From contig NC_089443.1 of the NCBI RefSeq assembly GCF_026210795.1, forward strand, positions 1,922,001 to 1,986,000: a stretch of 64,000 bases of DNA, given 5' to 3'. Positions 39,770 to 50,161 of the stretch are shown piece after piece; the first letter of the stretch is position 1, and each line of letters begins with the position of its first letter. A program made the position numbers and the translations under genes. Source of the DNA: Rhizophagus irregularis (lineage: Eukaryota > Glomeromycota > Glomeromycetes > Glomerales > Glomeraceae). Under the pieces are notes generated by a model that worked only from the letters and a program-made list of their open reading frames with translations, was not told the origin of the DNA and did not search any database.

Positions 39770-41025
39770 TTGATTATCACCTCATTATATATCCAACCAA
39801 TAAAATGAAGAATAGGTGAAACACGCCATATTCTGAAGATCAATCATTTAAACAATAAATATTTTAAATTCGTTGCCTTTTTCTCCTTAAAATGTTGAAT
39901 AATTTGAATAATTGCAATGATTTATTACCTTTATAATTTAATGTATTATTATTTTTTTTAATTTTGTTTTTATTTTAGACGAACATAAAGTTTTTTAAAA
40001 ATAATTAATTGTTTTATTTGTTTATTTGTGGAGGATGATGATATCATTTACGAATATAGCAAATATAGTATTTCATTTGACTGTCAATAAATCTTATAAA
40101 AGACTTATTGTAATTAAGCATTATTGTATTATTAATTTGGTAAATTCCATTAATCCATTTCCAATCTCTAAATGAAAGTATTAAAAAGGGGTAGTATACT
40201 AATATAGTTATATAGTTATGACAAATTAGATTTGTTGAAAGGCCAATCATCTTGTGACACGTGAATTGATCAACTTTTAGAAATATAGATTATTGATTAT
40301 CAATCTGCATGACTCATTCTTATTATATTTTTTCTTGTTTTATTTCTCGATATATTTTTATTCTCACCAAATCTTCACATGTTAGTTTAATAATGAATAT
40401 AGAATAACTGGATTTTGTTAGTACAGATTCGGTTTTCCTTTCAAGCTGAATAACTGATATTATGACTAAATATGACATATAATAATTTATTTAAATTCAT
40501 TTTAAATCAATGATTATCAGGAAAAATTTTTTATTTAAAGAATTAAAGATTCGTGAAAGGATTAACGAAAAAACATTGATTTCTTTACAGAATAGTTATT
40601 ATTATAAAAGTCTTAAATAAATGAATGTCTTAAAATAAATGAATGAAAATATATCGAATTATTAAAAAATTACGTCTTTTGAGGCTGAAAATAATTAATC
40701 CCTGAAAGCAAAAAATAACGTAAATCTTGTTAAAAATACTATTAAAGCTTGTATTTTAAATAAGACGATTGTTAATAAATCATTATTTCATATGATCCTG
40801 CCTTATCCGCAATATCCCGACTCTTCATTCATAAAAAAAAAATAACCTGATTTTATTGTTAATATGTACGCCACAAACTCGAACGATTCTTGAATAAAAA
40901 TATAAAAGTCGTCAAATTTGAGGTTTAATACAAAAAAAAAAAAAGAAGTCAAATTTTTGAGGTTTAATAAAATTTGAGGTTTAAATACAATAAAATACTC
41001 TTATCACGTTACTCTCTTTACTAAG
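39770..41025 (+). other. Spacer and promoter of the 41-kb kinase
   Basis: AT-rich. Just upstream of the kinase, AAGTCAAATTT(TT)GAGGTTTAATA occurs twice in tandem (about 40947 and 40970); the segment is kept once in the broken duplicate at 60.9 kb. Nothing else seen. Confidence 0.45.
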
Positions 41026-41470
41026 ATGGAAGAAGAATGGTTTTTTCAACAACAAGGTAATAAGGTTACTCCAAAAGAGCTAAAAGATTGTCCTGATTGT
41101 GGTAAACCTAGAATATCTTTTGGTTGGTGCTTGGAATGTGAAAGCAATGCAATGAAGGAAAATTTTCTTTATTGGACGTCAGGTAATAAAGAGATCGATG
41201 AGTTAATACGTTACACTCAGCTTACTGCTACCCAAACTTGTGATTATTTGGAATGGATCTCGTTTGAAAAATTTGAAATGGTTAAATATATTGGTAGGGG
41301 TGGATTTAGTAGTGTTTATTCAGCCCTTTGGATGGAAGGACCTAGATGGATTTGGGATGATGGTGCACAAGAATGGACTCGAGCCGGGCCAATGAATGTT
41401 GCTTTAAAACGTCTTGATAATTCACAAAATATATCAAGTTCTTACATTGACCAGGTACTTATGATTATAT

Positions 41471-41502
<32 letters not shown>

Positions 41503-42390
41503 AAAAATATTTTTGAGCAATACATTCTTAATTTTATAAACTACATTTTCATTCATGTTCATATTTAATAGATTAAAGCTTATCATAAATGCTTACAATC
41601 GGCTTCGTTAGCTGGAACTTTTGGCATCACAAAGGATCCAACATCTAATTATATGATTGTAATGAAATATTATGAAAATGGTAATTTGTATCAATATCTT
41701 GATCATTGTAACGGAATTCTTTCCTGGAGAGATATGATCGATATGTTATGGGGAATTGCCGGAGGACTCGAAAGAATTCATGCCGAAGGAAAAATCCACG
41801 GAAATCTTCATGGGGGAAATTTACTTATTGAGGACGAAAAAATATCTACTGATGCTCGTATTGGTGATGTAGGTCTTCATGGTCCATGTAATAATGAAAA
41901 TAAAAGTTCGAATCAAATATATGGAGTCTTGCCATATGTTGCACCAGAAGTATTACGTGGCGAAAATTATAGTCCCGCTTCTGATATATATTCATTTGGT
42001 ATCATTATGAATACTCTCGCAACTGGTAAAAGACCTTGGCATAATAGAGCACATGATATTAATTTAGCATATGATATTTGTAATGGTGAAAGACTTGAAA
42101 TTCCTGAAGATACTCCAAATTTTTATTCAGAATTAATGCAACAATGTTGGGATAATGATCCGGTAAAACGTCCGACTGCATCCTATTTAAATGAAAAATT
42201 AGGTGAATGGATTATTTTAATATGTGATGATCCAACCCCTTCAAAAGTTTCAGATGAAAATTCTATTGCTGAGGAAAAAAGATGGAAAATGATTTCCCAA
42301 TTATCCAAAAAAATTACTCATCCAGAATTACATCCTGAAGCATATTATACGAGTAGACCTTTATGTTTTCGTGAATTACCAGTAACGTGA
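41026..42390 (+). CDS. Zinc-ribbon-like TKL-type protein kinase with HGN in place of HRD
   Basis: Two exons (41026-41454, 41572-42390) give 415 residues. N-terminus has CPDCGKPRISFGWCLECE (CxxC...CxxC), then WTSGNKEIDELIRYTQL and a kinase domain: P-loop IGRGGFSSVY, VALKRL lysine, YYENGNLYQYL, GKIHGNLHGGNLLIED for the catalytic loop (Asp replaced by Asn at 41803-41805), RIGDVGLHGP for DFG, PYVAPEVLRGENYSPASDIY, and CWDNDPVKRPTASYL. The remaining C-terminus (ISQLSKKITHPELHPEAYYT) is a short conserved tail of this family. The Mg-binding Asp and the HRD-loop Asn are kept but the proton-acceptor Asp is not, so it is probably a pseudokinase or weakly active. An inverted, broken copy lies at 59.6-61.0 kb. 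Confidence 0.9.
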
Positions 42391-44194
42391 AGGACTTACA
42401 ACTGTTTCGTTTCCTAATTATAACGGTATGATATCACTTTTTTATATGATGTTGAACTGTTGAAAATTTTAACCTTTTTTACTAATACATTTGTCTTTAC
42501 TAAAAATAGATTCTAATGTAAGATGCCGTTATAAAAAATTCTTTCATTGTAATTTATTTTTCTTCTTAGTGAATTAGTTATCAAAGGTATCAAAGGAAAA
42601 TCTTAATATAAGTGACAAATTTTTTTTTTAATTTCATTGTAATTGATAGCTTATCTCTTAAACGTAAACGTAAATCACGTGAATTGCAGGCCGCACTACG
42701 TCCATTCGAGCGTGGAACCGCGGCCAAATCGAACTCAATTTATAATTCCGGCCCGAATTGAGATATTAGGTCCCGTAAAGTAAGGCCGTTACGAGTGCGT
42801 ACTGTATGACAAAAATTCGGAATTTAGATTTATTTTTATCGTGACCAATAATTTACTAGCGAATTTACTAGGTTTCATGAAATTCATTCGGAGTTTATTT
42901 AATGATATGGATTAACCCTAAAACCCTTGAGCAATTTATTTATTTCTTTCTAATTAAATTTTCGCGGTAAAATTTTTAATAACGGACCATTCGGAAGAAA
43001 CAGCATAACTTAAAATAGAAATCATAAAAGTATCATTTTTTTTCTCTCGTTATTTTTTAGAAAACTAAAAAATGATAGTATATGTCTAAATTCAAGCACG
43101 TAGTGCTTAATTTTGTAATATCATATTTTGATATATTAGCGTCGTTTATTAAGTGTATTAAAGGAAGATGCGTCGGAAAACATGATGAAATTGTGTTATT
43201 GAACGTAGATTTGTTCGGCGGAATGTATTCCTACTGACCGCAGCAGTAATTTTTAATTGACCACAGTATATGCATAAAATGTGTGAATGTAAAATACTAT
43301 TAAATGAAAATTTAATAACAAACGGTATCAATTAATAGGCTCTTATGATTTGAGGTCACATTTCGAATTTTTTTTTATTTTTTTCATATGAAATGATAAA
43401 TCATTGTAATAAATTTAATAAATTGATTTTTTTACAACTGACTACCTATCCTGTATCACGCAGCATGTTTTGTTGATTTATATGAATCGTTTAGTCATCA
43501 TTATCTCGCAGTTAACACTATTTTTTATTACAAAAAAAAAAATTCATAGGATTAAGGTGTCGGGCATTTATTACTTTTAATGTGAAGAAAGTTTTTTATC
43601 AAATATGAAACGGCTGTATAAAAATTATTAATTAAATTATAATTAAAGGATATCATAGCTGTACGTATTTCTTTAGGACCTACTACCAATCAGTTTCTAA
43701 AATGATAAATTGCAGTATGTAAAAAGGAAAATTAACTATACAAAATTATGAACCGTTTCAATAAAGTTCGTAATTTTATTTGAATATATTTTGGTTTTTC
43801 TTTACATGCATAACATTTAAAATTTTACTAATTAGAGAAACTTAAAGATATATTTTAAAATATAATTTGGCGTTGAAGAGAGTAATTATCATATTTGCTT
43901 AAGTTAAAAAATTTACAGAGAATTTCTAGGTATTGTTCGGTACTTAAATAAACGAAACAAAATAAAAAAAAAACTTTAAGTAAAAAGGAAATAGTGAAAT
44001 ATAGTAAATAGTGTTGTTTGAAACTTATGCAATACATATGCCTAGACGAAATTTCAATTAACTTAAAATTCAAACTCTACATAAAATTATCGTAAACAGA
44101 TAAATGTTAAACCGATTAAAATGCAACCGTATTATTGTAAAATGCATAAGAAGTACAATACTTACTAAATCTTCAATATAGTGTATTTATTTAA
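42391..44194. other. Gene-poor region with one GC-rich patch
   Basis: 3' end of the kinase, then about 42680-42810 is notably richer in G+C (CCGCGGCC, TTCCGGCCCGAA) than its surroundings; it may be a remnant of an unrelated element. No gene recognised. Confidence 0.4.
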
Positions 44195-44437
44195 TTAAAA
44201 AGGGGATCCATTAAACAATTGATTTGCGAATGGATCATTTGTAGTTTGTAAAGGTAATTGTACAATTAGACGTAATATATCTGTATTATTGATTACCGCG
44301 CGTCTTCCATACATCCTAGTAATAATTCTAGGTCTCTGACGTTGAATTCGTCGTTGATTTCTTCTATTTGCGTTTCTTCGATAATATCTACGATTAAAAT
44401 TATTGGAAAAATCAAGCAAATTTCTACTTAACGTCAT
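44195..44437 (-). CDS. Small Arg-rich hypothetical protein
   Basis: 80 residues from ATG at 44437; RRYYRRNANRRNQRRIQRQR is strongly basic and is followed by a less charged end (ILRLIVQLPLQTTNDPFANQ). No family recognised, no signal peptide. The composition is unusual for AT-rich non-coding DNA, which mildly favours a real gene; a basic nuclear or nucleic-acid-binding role is possible but not shown. Confidence 0.4.
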   Translation of the reverse strand: MTLSRNLLDFSNNFNRRYYRRNANRRNQRRIQRQRPRIITRMYGRRAVINNTDILRLIVQLPLQTTNDPFANQLFNGSPF

Positions 44438-45139
44438 TTTTTATATAAAAGAAGTTGGGAAGTGAAAGTTCAAAAAGTGAACAAAAATCAGTTTGTTCAA
44501 GTTTTAATGGTATTTATATAATAAATCTTCGTGAAACATGTCCGATTAGATAAAAATAAAAAAAATATTATAATAAAAAAATATATATGCAATATATAAA
44601 TAGTTAATTGAAGAAAAGCAAAAGTTACAAGGTCACATTTAATATTATATAGATATAATTAGATTATTGGCGTAAGTTAAAGTTTCATAAAAATTAAAAA
44701 AGAACGCGCCAAATTTTTTACTACCTTACAAATCCGCTAGTGCATATATGGTTAGTATTGCAGATCGCCAGTTGCCCTATAAAAAATGACCACTATTTAT
44801 TCTAGAAAATATGATCGGTTTTCTAAAAAATTTTTATTGTTTCTCTTTTTCTTTTATAATCATAGTTATTGTTCAGTCAATTAGATAAATTTTATTCATT
44901 GTATGAAGATCCTTTAAAAAAAATTTCTGCATATTATCTCATGGATTAATTTAATCTTGTGAGGGCATTTTTATGAATATGCGGGATTTTAATGACCGAT
45001 ATTTTTTTTATTAGACTCCTAAAAATTATTTTAAAATAAGTTTAATTTTAAGAAATAATTATAAACGAATAAATACTTAACAATTACAAAAAGATAAATA
45101 AATAAGCCGTGCACCATCATCATGACGGCGGTCTGCATT
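44438..45139. other. Intergenic, nothing recognised
   Basis: AT-rich without coding or repeat structure that I can support. Confidence 0.35.
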
Positions 45140-45545
45140 CTCCTTCTATAAAACTCTATCAGGAATTTTACTAAGTGTAGGTATTTGATTATATCTTGCA
45201 GTTCAGTTTCTAATCTAAGTAATCGAGCACCAGAAAATAATGCATTTCGCCCATTTTTCTTCCCATGCTTTGCATCTTGAAAATGAACTACTGGGCTAAT
45301 TTAACATTTAAATTTAATACCATTAAAGCTTATCCTCAAAAACAACTTTTTCCATACTAGTTAAAGTATTAACTAAAATTGGCTGTACATTAAATTCATT
45401 TACTGCACCATCTGATCCGAAAGATATGATGTTTATTTCTAGTTGTGCTGCATATCCCAAAACTTTTTGATGATACTAAAGAATGTCAGCTGCCTTTTCT
45501 TTATAATTATTTGGAATTAAACCCACAACTATTGGCGGAACTTTG
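45140..45545 (-). pseudogene. Decayed fragment of a dispersed fungal protein family
   Basis: Minus-strand pieces: KVPPIVVGLIPNNYKEKAAD (about 45540), GYAAQLEINIISFGSDGAVN (about 45450) with EFNVQPILVNTLTS next, then FQDAKHGKKNGRNALFSGAR (about 45270) and LLRLETARYNQI. The frame is broken at least twice. From memory these strings resemble a high-copy family of large Rhizophagus proteins that I believe to be transposon-associated; the attribution is tentative. A MITE (45604-45925) sits 60 bp upstream of the remnant. Confidence 0.5.
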
Positions 45546-45603
45546 GGCAAAGAAATCTAAAATATTTTATTACTTAACATTCCAAATTATAATCAATTCA
45601 TTG

Positions 45604-45925
45604 CGGCGGATTTATGAAATTTGGCAAAAAACCCTGCTGCGCCCTCGGGAATTAAAATTGACTTACAGAAACATTAACAGTTAAGCTTTTTTCCTAAAAA
45701 ATGTCAAATAATGACGCGCCTTTAACACTGGAAAAATTGGTTAGATAATGGGGAAAATTGGTTAGACTCAAGATTTGGGGTACAAAAAAATTTTTTAGAG
45801 CTCATTTTTGACTGTTCACTAATAAATTTGGGACTTAAATAGAAATTTGGTGACTAAAATACTGTCAAATATTTATTTAATTTGATATGACGGACAAATT
45901 TTGGGGTATTTCATAAATTCGCCAT
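45604..45925. mobile_element. MITE-like element, copy B
   Basis: About 322 bp with terminal inverted repeats: left GGCGGATTTATGAAATTTGG, right (reverse complement) GGCGAATTTATGAAATACCC. Interior matches copy A at 26121-26365 in opposite orientation. No clear target duplication was found, and no coding sequence is present. Confidence 0.8.
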
Positions 45926-46536
45926 GATGTAAAATATCGAAAATGAAAATATCTGAAGCACGCCAGGGCCGCGATATGCGTATATAGACGGTTCCTAGGA
46001 AAATGAATTTTTTTGTTTAGATCTCTTAAAATCATTTAATATCAGTGGTTTGGAAAAACCAGTGTTAATTTAACAAGATATAACTTCGCAACTTCTGTAG
46101 TTCTTAATGATTATAGGGTAGATGTATATGTCATGTAAAACTACACAACTTGATGTTCCATTCATTTTGCTTATAACACTTTAAAAGAAGAATGGTTTAC
46201 GGTAAAATGATTATATTGATTTTATTGAATTTGTACTTGAGATTCCTATATATGATACATTAAAAGATAATTGGTCAAATGCAATGATGGTAATGAATTA
46301 AATATATATGAAGATACTATTTTTATATTTAAATCAATTAACTAGTCTTATGTAAGAATTTAATAGTTATAAATTGAAAAGCATTTATTACTAATTCTAA
46401 ATTATAACTAATTTAATACCATTATTGTATACAATGAAGTTTCCTCAAAACCGGAATTAATTATATTGGATATTTCAAATCCAATCTATAATTATATACA
46501 ACCAATTACTAGTAATAACCAAGATGGGGTACTTCA
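45926..46536. other. Intergenic, nothing recognised
   Basis: No coding or repeat feature recognised; short AT-rich frames only. Confidence 0.35.
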
Positions 46537-47000
46537 AGCAATTTCGCCAAAGAATGTTTCACCAAAGTGTCATTTCGCTGAAATACCATTTCCCCCGAAT
46601 GGAAATTCCCCTGAATGGCCATTTTACTGAAGAACATTTCGCTGAAGCCATTTCGGCGAAGGGACATTTCACCGAAGATATAGAATATTTTAATTTTCCT
46701 TTTCTAAGATAAACAGATTATTTACACATTTTAAGTCGCGTTTGTTAATTTATTTTTAATTAAAGAAAAAATTAATTTATTCGGTCTTACAGAGTTACAG
46801 TAAGTTCAAAAAAAAGATAAGTACTCATCAGTTTCAGAAATAATTTTTATTTTCTTTGTATCGAATTGTTAATGATTAAGGAAATATGTTAATCACCGAC
46901 TAACATTTTCGGCGAGGTGTCCTTCGGCGAAATGGACGATTCAAGGAAAAGGATTCGGCGAAATATCTAGTCGATGAAACGTCTATTCGATGAAATATTC
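46537..47000. mobile_element. Element with inverted terminal arrays of about 15-bp units
   Basis: Left end (46540-46680) is a run of about nine imperfect units of the form ATTTCGCYGAAGNN; right end (46905-47000) has the same motif in reverse (TTCGGCGAAATGGAC, ATTCGGCGAAATATC, ATTCGATGAAATATTC). The AT-rich centre has no coding capacity. Resembles foldback or multi-subrepeat-ended DNA transposons; the family was not identified. Confidence 0.7.
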
Positions 47001-47584
47001 AATTTTATCGATTCTATTCATTCCGGCTAAAACTTCGTTTGATTTAGTTTCAGGTTTCGCCATAATCACCACCAGCACTAACATCACCAATATCACCATC
47101 ACCACTATCTATAGTCTAATAGCGGCACGTTAGACTATTATTTGGTTTAAATCATCCAATAATAATATTATTGGTTTGACGGGACCGTTTCATGCAATTT
47201 TTATAATAAACTCCCGTTACTATCCAATAATTTTATTATGATAATCCGACCTAAATAACAATTGAATTTACAGTGAATAGAATTATAGTTAAGATTGGTC
47301 TTTTTTTTATCTTATTCTAATATAAAATTTATCGATTCATTATTAACTGAAAAATGAAAATAAAATGGTGATTCCGGGATAATTGCCTGTTACAAATTTA
47401 TAGAATGAAACTTTTGTGTCATTAAAAAATGTGAAGATGATTGATTTTGATTTGGAGTAGGAACAATCAAATCATGAAAACTAGATTCATTGTTATTTAA
47501 CAAGTATGTATATTATTTTCGTGAAAATATTGCATTTGTTTTCTATTTTTGTAGTGTAATGTCAGGACTTTAGCTAAATAGGTA
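47001..47584. other. Intergenic with a small perfect hairpin
   Basis: ATAGTCTAA (47111-47119) and TTAGACTAT (47130-47138) form a 9-bp stem with a 10-bp loop; a short ACC/ACT-rich run lies just before it. No gene recognised. Confidence 0.5.
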
Positions 47585-47782
47585 TTAGCCGAATATACGT
47601 TGTACCGAATCTTTCCAATTTGCACAATAAACTTTTCCGAATGCTCCGGAACCGATTACTTTAATATTATTAAAATGCTTGTATTCATAACTTTTAAAAT
47701 ATCCTTTAACAATAGCTTCTTCAATCCAAGTAACCCACTCATCTGTATTTTCAGTATCCTGCATTTCGATATTATTAAACAT
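47585..47782 (-). pseudogene. Truncated kinase N-terminus
   Basis: 65 residues from ATG at 47782: MQDTENTDEWVTWIEEAIVK-like leader, then IKVIGSGAFGKVYCANWKDS, a typical TKL P-loop start. The frame ends directly after the P-loop and no VAIK, HRD or later motifs were found downstream on the minus strand, so it is a 5' fragment. It is a paralog of the start of the pseudogene at 50162 (NECINWIEESI...GTGGFGKVYRANWKNS). Confidence 0.7.
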
Positions 47783-48980
47783 TGTGGCGAAAACAAAGAT
47801 TATTTGTCGTACGGAAAAAAATGAAATCCCATTTATATGAATTCTGGTAACACATGAATTTTGTACTTTGCCGATCTATGCAACATGATGTTCACTAAGT
47901 TCTACATACAAACAATTGTAACAATCTAGCTAAAAATAAAATCTAACTCCAACACATTTTTTGATCATCTATCTATTATTACACCACTAAAAGATTTGTT
48001 GATCAATTTAAATATAAAAAAGGAAAAGTCCGAATGTAAAAGCAACTTTTTTGGAATTTTTAAATGTCGTATTTTAATGAAATAGAGCCGGTTTTTGAAC
48101 AATAAAATAAAAAAAAATAAAAAAAATAAAGTTTACATTACAACGTGATTTTTACAATTAAATTTATATGTACTTAAGAAATCTGGCTCTATTAGTTTGT
48201 GTACGTTTGATTTTAATATCATAAACAGTTGCTAAAAATGGAGAGTTAAACATGCATATAAAGTTATGGGCAATTTAGTTTTACTAGTAATTTATTATAT
48301 ATTAATAAAAATCTATAGTAATGGTCACTATAGTAATGCATTATATTTGTAAATTAACTGATATAATGATTTTAAATAGAAAAATTTAAATCTAAAACTC
48401 TTTTTTAAATGATTTAAATCCAAGATTCTAAAATATTAATAAATTAACAAAAAAATCCTTAATAAGGATGTTTACTATAATAGTTGCAACTATATTTGTG
48501 ATTAGACTGATATCGAACACCCTAATGTATAATGACTAAATATTCTTAATAAAATATAGTGTGTGTGTCAAGTAAAAAGTAAAATAAAATATCTTTATAC
48601 ACTAAAAATTCAATTTAATAAAGCACCAAAAATTACAAAAATTACTTTGAATTGAGATAAATGTTACGCCAAAATAATTGATTTCTGTCCAATCAAAATT
48701 CAGTTAAACCTGGTGGACGATAAGGATGCTCGAATTTTATATGGGACCGACGTTTGGTGTGATTGTAATCATAACTAATAAGTGATTATAAAAGGGGTAT
48801 TTTACTATATAAAAAAATCCGGACTAAAAAATGTGTGCCTTAAGGAGGGAGTTCTTATATAGGAGGTGCCTATAAAGGGGGGTCGACTGTACTAAAAAAA
48901 TTCTAACATAAACAGCTGGACTAAATTTACAAGCAATTTTCCTAAACATTCTTTTTTGCAATTAATACTGACATGACGAT
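47783..48980. other. Gene-poor region with a possible transposon end
   Basis: Mostly AT-rich. The minus-strand segment at 48885-48705 begins ACAGTCGACCCCCCTTTATA and looks like the start of a pogo/Tigger-type Tc1-mariner terminal repeat; no partner end was found in the window. Confidence 0.3.
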
Positions 48981-49322
48981 TTAAAATGTTGAACAGATAC
49001 CATTATAACAATGGCCAAAACTATGACAATCGACATCACTAGTGCAATTACAAAACCAGTGTGGATAAAATGTTTTCAAACATTTACTATTTCTTTCAGT
49101 ATTGCAATTATCGTCACTATGACACCCAAAAATACATGTTCTATATTTTGCCCATTGCCTAGGATTATTTGAACAAACATATCCCGGATATTTCGAACAA
49201 TCGGAATCAAGTTGACAGGAGGCACTATAAAATGGGTCTTTGCACTTGCATTGAGATGCCACGTAATCGAAATTAAGCGTAAGGAGAACAATAAAAATAA
49301 TAATCAAAAAGAAATGATTCAT
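48981..49322 (-). CDS. Small secreted cysteine-rich protein (candidate effector)
   Basis: 113 residues, single exon. Residues 1-23 (MNHFFLIIIFIVLLTLNFDY then VAS) form a strong signal peptide, so the product should leave the cell. The mature part of about 90 residues holds 14 cysteines and no further membrane segment. Three imperfect repeats around (D/S)xDC are visible: LDSDCSKYPGYVC, SDDNCNTERNSKC and SDVDCHSFGHCYNGIC. An even number of Cys suggests seven disulfides. No exact family recognised; the spacing slightly recalls EB or Dickkopf-type Cys modules. It lies alone in a repeat-rich stretch, as many fungal effectors do. Role in the plant host is an inference. Confidence 0.8.
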   Translation of the reverse strand: MNHFFLIIIFIVLLTLNFDYVASQCKCKDPFYSASCQLDSDCSKYPGYVCSNNPRQWAKYRTCIFGCHSDDNCNTERNSKCLKTFYPHWFCNCTSDVDCHSFGHCYNGICSTF

Positions 49323-49641
49323 TTTGTCAAAAAAATGTCAACAAATTCACTTATTAAGAACAACTTGGTGTTTATTTATAATGATTGAGAGTAGTAGTAT
49401 AAGCTGGTCGTATGATTAGATAGATCCTAACATACGATCCATCGATTAATATTACTTTCCTAACGCGTAATAGTTTATTTCTGAATCTGAAAGCATTTTC
49501 CCATGGGTATTATAAATGGCTTATGAAATAACAAAAACTATGAATAGTGACGTTCTGAATCGGCTAAATTAGAAAGTTATAAGTTTTTCCGTGTGAAATT
49601 TGAGAAATGGTTTTTTTCATGTGAAATTCACCTAGCACCCA
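49323..49641 (-). promoter_or_regulatory. Upstream region of the secreted protein
   Basis: The 5' flank of the Cys-rich gene, AT-rich, with no clear TATA box or factor site. The MITE beginning at 49642 lies about 320 bp upstream of the start codon. Confidence 0.3.
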
Positions 49642-49836
49642 AGTTTTGTGGGCGGGATTTTTTGTGTCACGGAGTGACAAATAGAGATCAGGCAACTCAA
49701 AAAAACTTAACTGTTAAGTCACTGAGATAAATATAAACAGCGTGTTCCGCACGGTCACGTGTTAGTGACACTTAAATGTCATATGTTCCTTATATGGTAA
49801 TCGACACAAATCCCGCAGTAATCCCGCCCACGAAAC
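49642..49836. mobile_element. MITE-like element with 17-bp inverted ends
   Basis: AGTTTTGTGGGCGGGAT (49642-49658) and ATCCCGCCCACGAAACT (49820-49836) pair with one mismatch. The interior (49731-49812) matches the reverse complement of 36568-36650. About 195 bp, non-coding. Confidence 0.7.
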
Positions 49837-50161
49837 TGGAGCTATCATTATGACGAAATATCACGTGATTTCTTAAAGGAATAGACCAGAGCCTTAAAAT
49901 TTTTATAATTGTTCCGCCACAATGCATGTAGGCATCATAGGCATGTGCGACAGAAATAAACTGTATAGGTGATACATCTGTAACTCTGTGTGACCGTTTG
50001 TGGGTAAATCTTACCACACCGGTGGCTTCTTTTGTACAACCTTTTGTGTACTGTACCGTCTGTACGACATTACCAAAAATTTAATATATAAATGAGAAAA
50101 AAAAATAAAATTCGTCTTTTATTATTACTTTACGATTACTAATAATAACAAAATTAACAAA

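Noticed and set aside
41472-41510. (TA)n run as a notable repeat
   Set aside because: It is part of the short intron of the kinase and typical for AT-rich introns here.
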